NCBI RefSeq assembly: GCF_000507245.1
Contig: NC_023035.1
Coordinates: 3,701,570-3,765,569 of the forward strand
From: Salinispira pacifica
GTDB lineage: Bacteria > Spirochaetota > Spirochaetia > DSM-27196 > Salinispiraceae
DNA: 64,000 nucleotides
Reading direction: 5' to 3'
The translations under genes were made by a program, and so were the position numbers. A model generated the notes under the pieces. That model saw nothing but the letters and a program-made list of their open reading frames with translations, searched no databases and had not been told where the DNA came from. This document shows, piece after piece, positions 7,335 through 17,600 of the stretch; position 1 is the stretch's first letter; every line of letters starts with the position of its first letter.

Positions 7335-10027
7335 CTATTCCGGAAGAAGCTGAATGAGCCGGGATCCCGCATCAGCCTCCACAGCGCCCCGGGAAAATCG
7401 TCCGGGATGATACTCAACATTCACCCAGACGGGAATATAATCATCATAATGACGGTGAAAAGGATGTCCGCTTTGCCCTCCCGGGTGAATAAACAGTGAA
7501 TTATCCGGGTTTCCCGCGTCCAGAATGGAGCGCTGGGAGGCTATGGAAGTAACGTCGAAGGGCCTGTTCAGTGACCAGTGGGTCACATTCACCGTACTGC
7601 CGTGGCCGGGAACCGGAAAGGGCCCCCTGTTAAAAAGCCGTTCAACCACCGGAATTCCCGACTCCCCAAGAGTGGCATTTCTGAACTCCACCCCATGGAC
7701 ATCGCCCCATTTCCATTTGTCCGGGTTCATACCATGCTCTTCCGCAGCTTTGCTCACTCCTTCAGCCAGTGAACGGGAGATGATATCCTTCATGTTCTCA
7801 GCCCCATCGCTGGGCCGGTAATCCCAGAACCGATGATCCGGATCGGAAAACAGAATATGAAAAAATGACTCATAGTCGCTGATGCTTCCCCGTACGCTGC
7901 CTGGCGGCGGAAACTCATCTTCCATGGTATTAAGAATAAGCTCCCGCCACACATAGGCATAGGCCAGAGCCTGGGGACTGTCCGCTTCCATGGTAAAGTC
8001 CCAATTCCGCCAGAGATCCAGCACATCCTCAACCAGACTCTCCAGACTGCGGAGTTTTTTCTCTGATGTATCCGCTGCATCCCGGGTTCCGTTTTGAGAT
8101 GAGATCCATTCTTCATATTTTGCATACCCGTCTGCGGCGGTTTCGGCATCCGCTTCCAGCATCTGTACAACAAATTCTTTCGCATGAAGGCTGTACACGT
8201 CGGCATGCACCGATTTCAGATCATCGATCTCTATTGTATTTCCAAGTTCGTTCAGGCGATTTTCAATCTGCAGCGCCCGGTATCCGTTTGCAAACTCCGA
8301 ACCGATGAGAAACTCGTACCCGGAGTCAGCCACAGGATTGTTTGCACTTACGATAAATCCTCTGTCCGGATTATACAGCCCGGGCATCATGTCGAAAGGG
8401 ACAGTGCCCTCCCATTTTTCACCTGCGGATGGAACCGCCGGGGAACGGCCTTCATGACTGCTGCGCAGCGGATGTTTTCCGGTAGTTTGATAGCCGATGT
8501 TTCCCTCTCCGTCTCCGTACACAAAGTTCTGTCCCGGTACATCCCAGTCTCTCAGGGCGTTCCGGAATTCCTCCATGCTTCCCGCCCGGTTCACATTCAT
8601 CACCGACCGGAACATGGCTGTGGGCCTGAGAGCAGTCCAGGAGAGGGAAACAACCCGGGGGCCACCCGCCGGGGAAACTGCTCATCGGGAGAAATATCAT
8701 AACTTCCCAAATCCGAGAGGAAGGGTAAATCCGACACCACGGGCCCGCGGTCGGTGGATCTCACGGTAAGAAAAACCGGCTCATCCCGATCCCTGACTCT
8801 GATCACCTCATCTCTCAGGGTCATGGTCTTCCAGTTACCCTCTTCATCCAGATATCGGTTGCGGTTTCCGGGATCGATTTTCTCCAGAGAATAATCCTGC
8901 ACGTCCCCGCCCACGTTGGTAATTCCCCAGGCGATATGACGGTTCTGACCGGAAATAATGCCAGGCACTCCCGCAAAGGAGTACCCCCGGACATCGTACT
9001 CTTCACCGGAAGGGGAAGAGGGATTAATATGCATGCCGATTTCATACCAGATCGACGGCATCTGCACCCCCAGGTGCATATCATTCGAAATTAACGCGGA
9101 ACCGCTCCGGGACAGTGATCCTGATACCGCCCAGTTATTGGACCCTATTCCCTGAAAGCCGCTGTACAGGCTGATCTCCTCCGCCGGTCCGGCGCTCCCA
9201 TCGTCATTCAGAAATTGCCGGGGATCCACCCCCCACTGCCGTCTGAAATTTTCAAGCTCTTCAGGAGAAACGATAACCGGCATATCCTCCCGGTATTCGC
9301 TGATAAAAGCATTCAGCAGCTGCTGCCCGCCGTCCCGGATAATCCGAAGGTTCCGTGCTTCCCGGCTCATGTTCTGGCTTAAATCCAGAGCCATCATCTT
9401 GGCCCAGGTCAGACTGTGTACTCCCGTCCAGGGTTCGATTTCCAGCTCCGTGCCGATGAGCCCCAGGACTGCGAACTCCAACCCCAGCTGCCCGGGCCGC
9501 CTTTCGGAAATGTAGCCGTTCACCCCCCTGGCGTAGGAATCCAGCCAGGATTTATAGGGTTCCTCCAGCCGCTCATATTCCCTGGCTGCAACCTCCGCAA
9601 AGCCCAGCGTTCTGAGGTACATATCGGTGGTGAGCAAATCCTCGCCGAACACTTCACTGAGCCGCCCCTGTCCGGTGCGTCTCCAGAATTCCATCTGCCA
9701 GAACCTGTCCTGGGCGTGGACAAAGCCTTGGGCAAACATTACATCTTCCATGCTGTCAGCGAAAATATGGGGTACGCCGTCGGAGTCCCGGAAAATTTCC
9801 ACTTCCGTACCCAGGCCTGACATCTGGAATTGCCCCCGGTACCGGGGAAAGGGACGCCGGATAACCCAGAATACAAGCGCAGAGGCCAGCACTGCAGTGA
9901 TCAGTACAATAAGGATGAACAGCTTCACCGGTTTTTTCCACTGCCGGGGTGAAACATTTCGCCGTATGCTTCTTGCATACTCGATACTTGATGAATTTCT
10001 GTGTTTTCCGATAGTTCCAACGGGCAT
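7335..10027 (-). CDS. Penicillin-acylase-family Ntn hydrolase, apparently frameshifted
   Basis: Two adjacent frames together give an acylase of about 897 residues, the family's usual size. The first (10027 to about 8660) has an N-terminal membrane anchor (residues 34-55), a VPHIFADS segment, the QGFVHAQDRFWQME region and the autocatalytic cleavage site GSNNW, whose Ser (about residue 296) becomes the N-terminal nucleophile of the beta chain. The second (about 8660 to 7335) continues with SLSWTALRP, the GQNFVYGDGEGNIGYQ region and the C-terminal beta chain. One base is missing within the run at 8654-8661 (CCC then GGGGG); restoring it joins the frames seamlessly. The start ATG at 10027 has a GGAGG site. 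The substrate (N-acyl amino acids, lactones or peptides) is unknown. The frameshift is either a sequencing error or a recent mutation. Confidence 0.85.
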
Positions 10028-10161
10028 GTCCACCTCCGGGAGATTTGTTCTTTACGCCGATTATCCTCTAAGCATAGTATTCTCAGATCCTGCGTCAAGT
10101 TTTCCCCTGCGGGGGATGAAGAAATGCCCCCGGCGGGGGTGATTTCGCCCCGGCCTTGGTC

Positions 10162-10167
10162 TATACT
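10162..10167 (+). promoter_or_regulatory. Candidate -10 (TATACT) for the MFS gene
   Basis: TATACT ends six bases before the ATG at 10174 and there is no Shine-Dalgarno. This fits a leaderless transcript. The -35 is poor. Confidence 0.4.
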
Positions 10168-10173
10168 CCCGCT

Positions 10174-11331
10174 ATGAGTCAACGGCATTCGTTAAGTTTC
10201 GGATTTATTTTCCTGGCATTTGCCCTCTATGCAGGCGTGGCGGGACATGAGAGTTTTACCCTCCTGCCCAAGCATTTTTCGCTTCTGGGATATTCTCCCG
10301 GTACCTCCGGGTTCATCATGAGCTTCACCGGTCTGGGGGGGATGCTGTTTATGCCTCTGCTGGCATTGTTTGTGGATAATTTCCGGCAGAAGTATATTCT
10401 CATGGCCGGCTATCTGATCTACGGTCTCAGTGCGCTCTGCTATTTTCTTGAACCCTCCGATCCCAGACTGTTCGCAATTCCCCGTCTGTTTCAGGGCGGA
10501 ATGATCACCGTTACCATGGTCAGCTTAACTGCTGCAGTCAGTCATGTGCTGCCCCCTGAGCAGCGATCCAGAGGTTATGCCCTGTTCGGAGTCCTGGGTC
10601 AGCTGGGAGCCATGACGGGGGTATCCACCTCTGAATGGCTGTTCGACAGTTTCGGGTTCCCGGCATTTATCATTTTCGCCTCCGGAGCACTTGGTGTTGC
10701 GGCGGTCTCTTCACTGATCTTTCCGGAAAAACGGCCGGACCTGGGTCATGAAAAACCCAAACCCCGGGATTTTCTTGATGCACTGAAAAACAGGTCAATC
10801 TACCCGTTTCTGTATCTTGCATTAATCCTGGGAACCGGTTTCGGCACCATGCTGGGATTCCTCCCGGATATGGTTCTTCTCAGAGATGTGGGCGTGATTA
10901 AACCCTACTATGTTGCATATCCTGCAACAGTGATCACCATCCGGCTGGTTGCAAGTCACTGGTTCAATAAATTTTCTGCCCGGCGTATTTTATTCGTCCC
11001 TCTGCTGATGATTCCCTCGGCTCTGCTTCTGGTTGCATCCTTGCAGACCACCATGGGGCTCATCGCCGCCGGTATTGCCTACGGGGTGGCCCACGGTGTA
11101 CTTTTTCCCGTACTTCAGGCTGAACTGATCAACAGATCAGCACCCAACTTCCGGGCACGAATGGCTCTTCTGTTTCAGTTCATGTTTAACGGGGGGATAT
11201 TTCTTGCGGCGAATTTCGGCGGCTTCCTGGCGGACCGCTCGCTGGTTCTCACCTTCGCGTCCATGGCGGCAATCGGTCTCAGCGCTCTTCCGGTGCTCAT
11301 TATCGGGACCAAATCCTCACCGGCCCGCTGA
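10174..11331 (+). CDS. MFS transporter
   Basis: A 385-residue, twelve-span major facilitator with the usual loop after helix 2 (LFVDNFRQK) and an arginine-bearing helix 4/5 region (IPRLFQGG). It resembles drug/metabolite efflux MFS proteins, but the substrate cannot be assigned. The ATG at 10174 is preferred over the in-frame ATG at 10156 because a TATACT hexamer lies between them, six bases before 10174. It is convergent with the MATE gene, with a 100-base spacer holding repeated AAGTCC/GGACTT elements. Confidence 0.85.
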   Translation: MSQRHSLSFGFIFLAFALYAGVAGHESFTLLPKHFSLLGYSPGTSGFIMSFTGLGGMLFMPLLALFVDNFRQKYILMAGYLIYGLSALCYFLEPSDPRLFAIPRLFQGGMITVTMVSLTAAVSHVLPPEQRSRGYALFGVLGQLGAMTGVSTSEWLFDSFGFPAFIIFASGALGVAAVSSLIFPEKRPDLGHEKPKPRDFLDALKNRSIYPFLYLALILGTGFGTMLGFLPDMVLLRDVGVIKPYYVAYPATVITIRLVASHWFNKFSARRILFVPLLMIPSALLLVASLQTTMGLIAAGIAYGVAHGVLFPVLQAELINRSAPNFRARMALLFQFMFNGGIFLAANFGGFLADRSLVLTFASMAAIGLSALPVLIIGTKSSPAR

Positions 11332-11353
11332 AACCGGTGGCCCGGCTTCAGTG

Positions 11354-11387
11354 AAGTCCTCAGCAAAGGACTTAGCAAAGTCCTGAG
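11354..11387. repeat. AAGTCC/GGACTT repeats between convergent genes
   Basis: AAGTCC (11354-11359), its complement GGACTT (11368-11373) and a second AAGTCC (11378-11383) are joined by AGCAAAG-type spacers. They can form two mutually exclusive hairpins. There is no T tract, so this is at best a weak bidirectional terminator between the MFS and MATE genes. Confidence 0.35.
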
Positions 11388-11432
11388 AGAATTCCCGATT
11401 GAGTCCCGAATGTAGCATCCGGAAACCGAGCC

Positions 11433-12788
11433 TCAACGGGTGAGGTCGTTAAGCCACTTCCCCTGTATGGTGCGCCAAAGACCGATTACCGATTTTACAA
11501 TCTCCTCGGAACTTCCCAGAAAGAACACAAGCATGGGAGGCCAGCCGAAGAGCAGCCCCGATGCATACGCAAGGGGAAGCCCGATAAGCCAGACACCCCC
11601 GACATCCAGATAGAGACTGAACCGGGTATCTCCTCCGCCTCTGAGAATTCCCACGATCTGCACCAGACTCAGGGATTTAAAAGGGAGAACCAGGCTTATC
11701 ACATAGACAAAATTCCTTGCGTGGATTTGAGTTTCCCGGGACACGTTGAAAAATCCGGGAATAATTCCCGCAAGCCCTGCAAGAACTATTCCGGTCACTC
11801 CACCAAGGACCGGTGCAAGATAGGTGTAGTTCGCCGCCAGGGTTCTGGCACGCCTGGGCCTTCCCGAACCGATGGCGTTGCCGATCATGATATAGCACGC
11901 ATTGCCCACCCCTATGCTGAATACCAGAAGCAGTCTGAATATGGTGTCTGCAATGTTTCTGGCTGCAAAGACATCGGTCCCGATCCGGGAAAACACCGCA
12001 TTGAACAGGGAAATTCCAACAGACCATCCGATTTCATTCAGAATTACGGGAAATGCGGTTTTCATCACTTTTCGGAACATCAGCCTGTCCCGGGCAGTAA
12101 ACTCTTTCCAGGAGCCCGCCATGGGAAGTTTGCGGGCATAGGCAAACCGGATAATCAGTAGCATTTGAAAAAACCTGGCAATAAGGGTTCCCAGAGCTGC
12201 ACCGCTCACTCCCAGGGCAGGAAAACCCAGCTGTCCGAATATCAGTATATAGTTGAGAATCACGTTTATCACCAGCCCGGCTGCGGTGGCAACAAGGGGA
12301 AGCCTGGCCTCTCCGCAGGAACGCATTCCCATGGCAAAATTTATGGAAATTGATGTAAGAGGATATGATATGGATGCTATTCTGAGATACGAAACCCCCA
12401 GCTCGATAACCCGCTGATCGTCGGTGAAAATTTTCAGAAGTTCCTCAGGGATCAGCTGGGCAAACAACGCTATCAGTCCGGATCCCGCAAGGGAAAGCTG
12501 AAGAGCAATCCCCATCACCTGGCGGATTCTTGGAACATCCTTTTTTCCCCAGTATTGGGATACAAAAATACCCACCCCGGAACTGATTCCGAAAAGCATG
12601 AGAAGTACAATAAAATAGATTTGATTTCCCAGGGCGACGGCAGCCAGACTCTCTTCACCCAATTGTCCGATCATAAAGGTGTCGAGAAAATTGACGGAAG
12701 ACTCCAGAAGACTTTGTGCCGCTATGGGCAGAGCCAGAGATAAGAGAATCTGAAAAAACGGAGGTGTGAACCGCGGTTTAAGTTTCAA
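11433..12788 (-). CDS. MATE-family multidrug/metabolite efflux protein
   Basis: A 451-residue, twelve-span MATE protein (NorM/DinF superfamily). The two homologous halves are visible: helix 1 of the first half carries LALPIAAQSLLESSVNFLD, the second begins near residue 235 with KTAFPVILNEIGWSVG. It would export a cation or drug-like compound against Na+ or H+. The start is TTG, overlapping the SDR stop by four bases (TTGA), which shows translational coupling. It is the last gene of an epimerase-SDR-MATE operon. Confidence 0.88.
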   Translation of the reverse strand: MKLKPRFTPPFFQILLSLALPIAAQSLLESSVNFLDTFMIGQLGEESLAAVALGNQIYFIVLLMLFGISSGVGIFVSQYWGKKDVPRIRQVMGIALQLSLAGSGLIALFAQLIPEELLKIFTDDQRVIELGVSYLRIASISYPLTSISINFAMGMRSCGEARLPLVATAAGLVINVILNYILIFGQLGFPALGVSGAALGTLIARFFQMLLIIRFAYARKLPMAGSWKEFTARDRLMFRKVMKTAFPVILNEIGWSVGISLFNAVFSRIGTDVFAARNIADTIFRLLLVFSIGVGNACYIMIGNAIGSGRPRRARTLAANYTYLAPVLGGVTGIVLAGLAGIIPGFFNVSRETQIHARNFVYVISLVLPFKSLSLVQIVGILRGGGDTRFSLYLDVGGVWLIGLPLAYASGLLFGWPPMLVFFLGSSEEIVKSVIGLWRTIQGKWLNDLTR

Positions 12789-13636
12789 TCCCGTGCATCC
12801 AGCCTGTCATAGGCATACAGCTTGCTGCCCCCTGCGAACCGGGTAATGAGGGCTTCCGCAAGGTTCGGGAACAGGGCATACACCAGTTTAATAAGCTTTC
12901 CCCCGGCGGTCATCACTGCGTACCTTCTGCGCTTGTGTACCAGCCGCAGAACCGAGCGGGCAACATCATTCTGACTGCTTGCAGTTTTATCCCGTTTCAG
13001 GGGAATCAGCTCACCATTCTCGTTATACATGGTTTTTTCCGGATCATTTTCGGTGAATGATACATACAATGTACCGAAATGAACTCTTCCTCCATACTCG
13101 GATCGCAGGGATTCACCCAGGGCTGTAAGGGCCATTTTAGAACTGCAGTAGGGAGATACCCCCGGCAGCCCCTTCAGTCCCGCCAGACTGGATATGAAAA
13201 TTACCGACCCGCCGCTTTTTTCCAGCTCATCCAGCGACAGTTTGGTCATGTTCACCGTACCCCGGAAATTCACATCCATGATCCCGTGAAAGAGTTCCAG
13301 AGAAATATCCCTGAACATTCCCCGCATGGTCATTCCCGCATTATTCACAAGGATATCCAGCTGACCATACCCGTCAACACACCTGGAAATGACACGCCTG
13401 CAGTCATCGACCCTGCTTACATCCCCGGAAACCGTAAGGATCTCAATCCCGTTTTTCCGGAACTCCTGAGCGGTACGATCCAGGGCATCCGGATCCCTTC
13501 CGGTAATGGCCACCCTGCATCCCGCTGCTCCGAAAAGCCGGGCAATTTCCCTGCCGATACCTTTTCCGCCGCCGGTCACCAGAGCAACCTTTCCCCGGAA
13601 ATAATCCTGCTGCGTTGACTTGATTTGATGGTTCAT
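12785..13636 (-). CDS. Short-chain dehydrogenase/reductase (3-ketodihydrosphingosine-reductase-like)
   Basis: A 283-residue classical SDR. The NAD(P) motif TGGGKGIG lies at residues 21-28, NNAG follows, and the active site reads S-I-x-S...Y-C-S-S-K. The C-terminal part with two hydrophobic segments resembles membrane-associated SDRs such as 3-ketodihydrosphingosine reductase, so a lipid ketone substrate is possible. The ATG at 13636 has an AGGAG site six bases upstream; the longer open frame to 13696 has no such site. It sits between the epimerase-like gene and the MATE transporter on the same strand, overlapping the latter. Confidence 0.82.
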   Translation of the reverse strand: MNHQIKSTQQDYFRGKVALVTGGGKGIGREIARLFGAAGCRVAITGRDPDALDRTAQEFRKNGIEILTVSGDVSRVDDCRRVISRCVDGYGQLDILVNNAGMTMRGMFRDISLELFHGIMDVNFRGTVNMTKLSLDELEKSGGSVIFISSLAGLKGLPGVSPYCSSKMALTALGESLRSEYGGRVHFGTLYVSFTENDPEKTMYNENGELIPLKRDKTASSQNDVARSVLRLVHKRRRYAVMTAGGKLIKLVYALFPNLAEALITRFAGGSKLYAYDRLDARD

Positions 13637-13720
13637 CTCATTCTCCTGGCTTTCGGCACCCTTCCGGGTCACGTTTTCCCCGCCATGAAAGTGCACCGCT
13701 TCAGCGGGGGCTTGGGTTTT

Positions 13721-14719
13721 TCATGTGGCCGTTTTTGTATAGCCGTGTTTCTGCAGCCATTCGAAGCAGGCCCTCATCCCGTCCTTTACCGGACCGGGGG
13801 AAAAATTCAGTTCCTCACGGGCCTTTCTGCTGGAATAGTAGCAGTCAGCATTTGAAATTCGTGCCATGGCCAGGGAAAGGTTCGGTTCTCTCCTGAGAAT
13901 CGCTGCGGAAACAGAACCCCAGAGTCCGTAGAGCCACACGGCAAAGGCGGGTATTTTCAATGAAGGTGTTGAAGAACCTGTTACTTCAGCCATCATTGCA
14001 AATGCTTCCCGGTAGGATAAGTTTTCCCCTCCCAGAATATAACATTCCCCTTCCTGACCTGCGGTCAACGCATCTGCCGCAGTACGGGAAACATCCGAGG
14101 CCGCAACATACATTTTCCCTCCGGGAGCATACCCCGGCGTACGCCCTTCGTGGATCGCCAGCAGCATTTCCCCTGCTCCGGGCTTGCTGTCCCATGCACC
14201 CAGCATAAAACCCGGGTTGAGAATCAGCACCGGCAACCCCTCCAGCTTATGTCTCTGGAGAAGATACTCCTGGGCGGCATGCTTTGAATCCTGATAATCC
14301 AGACGGTAGCGGTGATCGGTGTACCCGTTTTCTTCGGTACCCGGGGCATCCTTGGTACCGGGACCGAAAGAGTTGGCCGTACCCACATGAATATAGCGGC
14401 TGATGCCGTATTCCTGCACCGCATCAGCAATATAGGTCACTGCATCGAAGTTGATTTTCCATATCAGTTCGGACCGGCCCGGCCAGATCTGGGTGTTGGC
14501 GGCGGTATGGATAACATAATCCGCACCCTGGACGGCGTGGTACACGTCCTCCCGGGAAAGAAGATCTCCGGTAACCCGTTCCACATCCAGGTCCTCAATG
14601 GTACCGGTTTCCCTGCCGGACTGAATCATCGCCCGTACGGCATAACCTCGGTCTAGTAAATCACGGCAGATATGGCTGCCGAGCATTCCGTCTGCACCTG
14701 TAACTAAAACCTTTTTCAT
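13721..14719 (-). CDS. NAD-dependent epimerase/dehydratase (extended SDR, DFR-like)
   Basis: A 332-residue extended SDR. It starts MKKVLVTGADGMLGSH with the G-x2-G-x2-G dinucleotide motif and has the Y-x3-K active site (YQDSKHA). A SYREAF segment and the late AREELNFSP segment place it near the dihydroflavonol-4-reductase / 3-beta-hydroxysteroid-dehydrogenase group rather than sugar epimerases. The ATG at 14719 has GGAG seven bases upstream. It leads an operon with the SDR and the MATE gene, so a reduced hydrophobic metabolite that is then exported is a reasonable but untested reading. Confidence 0.8.
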   Translation of the reverse strand: MKKVLVTGADGMLGSHICRDLLDRGYAVRAMIQSGRETGTIEDLDVERVTGDLLSREDVYHAVQGADYVIHTAANTQIWPGRSELIWKINFDAVTYIADAVQEYGISRYIHVGTANSFGPGTKDAPGTEENGYTDHRYRLDYQDSKHAAQEYLLQRHKLEGLPVLILNPGFMLGAWDSKPGAGEMLLAIHEGRTPGYAPGGKMYVAASDVSRTAADALTAGQEGECYILGGENLSYREAFAMMAEVTGSSTPSLKIPAFAVWLYGLWGSVSAAILRREPNLSLAMARISNADCYYSSRKAREELNFSPGPVKDGMRACFEWLQKHGYTKTAT

Positions 14720-14791
14720 TCCCACTCTCCGCAGAGAGATAGTAAATTATTTCCATAAAATGATACAGTAGAATATCCGGTACATAATTCC

Positions 14792-16903
14792 ATGAAAAAA
14801 GCACGTTTACCCCGAATTGCCAGTTTTATTCTCCTTTCTCTTCTCCTTGCGGCCGTTCTCTGGTCGGGTGCGGTAATAACTGCGAACACCGTCATAATTC
14901 CTTCGATCTGGAATGCAATCAGCGCATCCATACCCCCGGGGCTGGATGTATCCATGCCGCGCCTGGGACTTTTCGGCGCCATAAACATCAGAACTATCAC
15001 CCTGGAATCAGCAGGGAGTACCGCCTCTTTCCCGGAAATCCGTCATCTGAAGATACGGCTTCCCATCACCCGCTGGGGATGGAGACTGCTGTTTTCCGGC
15101 GATTCCGGCATCCCGGCCCCTCCTTCCTACTCCCGGCTGATGTCCAACCCCTTGTCCCTCTGGCAATGGCTGGATGATCCCGATACCAGGTCTCTCCTGC
15201 CTCGACGTATCTTGACGGGGGGTGAAACGGTTTTTTCCCATAACAGGGGCGATGGCAGCATCAGCCTCGGGTGGCAGCACGGAGAGCCCAATTCTCTCAG
15301 CGCTTTGATACAGTATTCCAGGCAGCGGCTGGCCCTTGAATACTCGCTGGAGCTTCCCGTTTCGGTCATGCTGGATTTCCTCCCACAGGCTGCACAGGTG
15401 TATTCTGCAGCCGCCGGGCTCTTTCCCCAAGAAGAATCTGATGCTTCCAATGAGGGAGGTACGCTGCCTGGGGGAACCATACGGCTCTCCGGCACAGTAT
15501 CCACATTGAGCCCGGTAGATTTTTCCCTGGAAACGGAACTGGAATTCAGCAGCATTCTGGAAAAATACCATGGCAGCTATCGCTTCACCGGCCGGTTTTC
15601 ACCCTTCGAACGGATCACCATGCCCAAACCCTTTACCGCATCCTATCCGGTGGCAACTCCTCCCAGGGGAAGACTTCTCATCCGGGACGGCCGATTCAGC
15701 CTCAACGGCATACGTCTCTCTCCCATTATCGATATTAAAGGCTTTCTCCCACGGCCCGGTGGATCTCCCGGCAGGTTCACTGTTCTCCCTGCATCGGTGA
15801 ATATTTTCGCCCGATTGGATGAAGTCCCACTACAGTCAGCGTTCAACCTTATTCCTTCCTCTTTTTTGGGTACCCTGAATTCCATACAGCTGAAGGGACA
15901 GATGAAGGGAAATATCAATATATTCATTCCCACCTACAGCCTGGGGAATACCAGCTGGCATTTTTCAGTTTTTCCTGAAGATATGGAGCTGGATCAGCTG
16001 CCTTATAACATGGAGCTTCTGGCCCGGGGAGGTACGCTGGAGATTAGCGACCCCGATTCGGAATACCGGGCCGTGATGGAGCTGCCTGCGTACCGCCGTC
16101 CGGATATGGATTGGATGCTGAAACACAGCGAACGCAGCACAACCTGGGTAAACACTCACTGGGAACTCTTCGATAACGGTCCGTTGGGCGGAACGAACAC
16201 CGACAATGAAAGCAGGGACGAAGAAGAGAATGAATCCGCGGAGGCGCCGGAGGAGGCTCAGAACACAGTCGGGGAAGGGGAAAAGCTTGAATATCTTCAT
16301 GTGGATGAGATTTCGCCCTATCTTGTGGGTGCGGTCCTCAGCGCCGAAGACGGGAGCTTTTTCTTCCACAACGGAGTCTACTGGGACAGTGTGAGCAATG
16401 CCATCGCAAGAAACCTCAGGGAGGGGGAGATTATTTTCGGCGCATCAACATTGTCCATGCAGCTGATGAAAAACCTGTATCTCAGTTCCGACAGGGAGTA
16501 CAGCCGGAAACTTAGGGAGGTGCTGCTCGTCTACGCCATGGAAGAGTATTTCCACATTCCCAAGGAACGGATACTTGAACTGTACCTGAATATCGTTGAA
16601 TTCGGTCCGGGAATTTTCGGCGCTCAGGCAGCCGCCCGCTATTACTTCGACATCAATGCATCTGATCTGGATCCCGGTCAGGCGGTGTGGCTTGCCAGCA
16701 TTCTGCCGTCACCGAAACGATATCACAGGTATTACGAAGCGGGTGCGATAAGCCCCGGCTGGTTTATCCGGATGCAAAGCATTATGCGGATTATGCTGCT
16801 GAGAGAACGGATCAGTCCTGAAGAATACCGGGAATACGGAACAGCTCCGCCGCTGTTCAGCATCAGGGAAGTTCCAGCAGATCCTTCCGGGGATAATCGC
16901 TGA
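14792..16903 (+). CDS. AsmA-like N-terminal region with C-terminal GT51 peptidoglycan glycosyltransferase
   Basis: A 703-residue protein with an N-terminal membrane anchor (about 10-32), about 470 residues of beta-rich, AsmA/DUF-like periplasmic sequence, an acidic Glu-rich linker (about 470-500) and a GT51 domain at about 505-690. The GT51 signature is intact: AEDGSFF with the catalytic Glu near 517, GASTLSMQLMKNL, and ELYLNIVEFG. No transpeptidase domain follows, so it is a monofunctional glycan polymerase acting on lipid II in the periplasm. Typical MtgA enzymes are about 240 residues; the large extra region is unusual. Its 3' end overlaps the convergent GDPD gene by 41 bases. Confidence 0.85.
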   Translation: MKKARLPRIASFILLSLLLAAVLWSGAVITANTVIIPSIWNAISASIPPGLDVSMPRLGLFGAINIRTITLESAGSTASFPEIRHLKIRLPITRWGWRLLFSGDSGIPAPPSYSRLMSNPLSLWQWLDDPDTRSLLPRRILTGGETVFSHNRGDGSISLGWQHGEPNSLSALIQYSRQRLALEYSLELPVSVMLDFLPQAAQVYSAAAGLFPQEESDASNEGGTLPGGTIRLSGTVSTLSPVDFSLETELEFSSILEKYHGSYRFTGRFSPFERITMPKPFTASYPVATPPRGRLLIRDGRFSLNGIRLSPIIDIKGFLPRPGGSPGRFTVLPASVNIFARLDEVPLQSAFNLIPSSFLGTLNSIQLKGQMKGNINIFIPTYSLGNTSWHFSVFPEDMELDQLPYNMELLARGGTLEISDPDSEYRAVMELPAYRRPDMDWMLKHSERSTTWVNTHWELFDNGPLGGTNTDNESRDEEENESAEAPEEAQNTVGEGEKLEYLHVDEISPYLVGAVLSAEDGSFFFHNGVYWDSVSNAIARNLREGEIIFGASTLSMQLMKNLYLSSDREYSRKLREVLLVYAMEEYFHIPKERILELYLNIVEFGPGIFGAQAAARYYFDINASDLDPGQAVWLASILPSPKRYHRYYEAGAISPGWFIRMQSIMRIMLLRERISPEEYREYGTAPPLFSIREVPADPSGDNR

Positions 16904-17600
16904 TCACCGCCCAGCTGAGCCTGGCCAGCCGTTCAAATTCCCGCCTGCCGTTCACCGTCCAGAATACAATTTTCACCCTGTGGATCCGCAAATACATAAA
17001 CAGCAGAAAACGGGGTACCGGCCCCAGCTCGTGAAAAATCTGCCGGGGAAGATGAATGGAGAATGGTCTAATTCGCCTGATGGCTGACGCCAGGGCCGGG
17101 ATTCCCCCCTTGCGGTGCTCTTCCCCCACCAGCATTCCCACCCTGTAGCCCCCGGCTGCAAAATTCACCAGAAGCTGATGATTAAAGGCAGAAATGACAA
17201 AACGGTAGTGCCCCGTCCACGGCTGTAACATGGCATTCAGACGGGGAAAATCCTCTGCTGTTATGGTTTCGCTTTTCAGCTCAACATTGATGATGGTTCC
17301 CGGAGCTGCGTCACGACTGAGTTCCTCAAGCAACAGATCCAGACGGGGGACAGAGAGTTCGGGGTCTGAATGGGAAGAGAGCAGGCTGGACATCGTAACC
17401 TGATTTATCCGGTGCTGTTCCCCGAATAGGCGATACATATCCGGATCGTGGATTACCGCAAACTCGCCGTCGGATGTTTTTTGTACATCAAGTTCAATGC
17501 CGTCAGCACCCTGCTCCAGCGCCTCACGGAACGCTTTCAGCGTGTTCTCCGGGAATTGTGCCGAATAGCCCCTGTGCGCCAGTATCGGGGTTTTATTCAT
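16863..17600 (-). CDS. Glycerophosphodiester phosphodiesterase, cytosolic
   Basis: A 245-residue GDPD with the metal and catalytic motifs AHRGYSAQFPENT (residues 7-19), GIELDVQ (35-41) and VIHD (49-52). It hydrolyses glycerophosphodiesters to glycerol-3-phosphate and an alcohol. There is no signal peptide, so it acts inside the cell. Its start lies within the last bases of the upstream MFS gene (8-base overlap), so the two are coupled; the transporter may import its substrate. The 3' end overlaps the GT51 gene by 41 bases in convergent orientation. Confidence 0.9.
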   Translation of the reverse strand: MNKTPILAHRGYSAQFPENTLKAFREALEQGADGIELDVQKTSDGEFAVIHDPDMYRLFGEQHRINQVTMSSLLSSHSDPELSVPRLDLLLEELSRDAAPGTIINVELKSETITAEDFPRLNAMLQPWTGHYRFVISAFNHQLLVNFAAGGYRVGMLVGEEHRKGGIPALASAIRRIRPFSIHLPRQIFHELGPVPRFLLFMYLRIHRVKIVFWTVNGRREFERLARLSWAVISDYPRKDLLELP

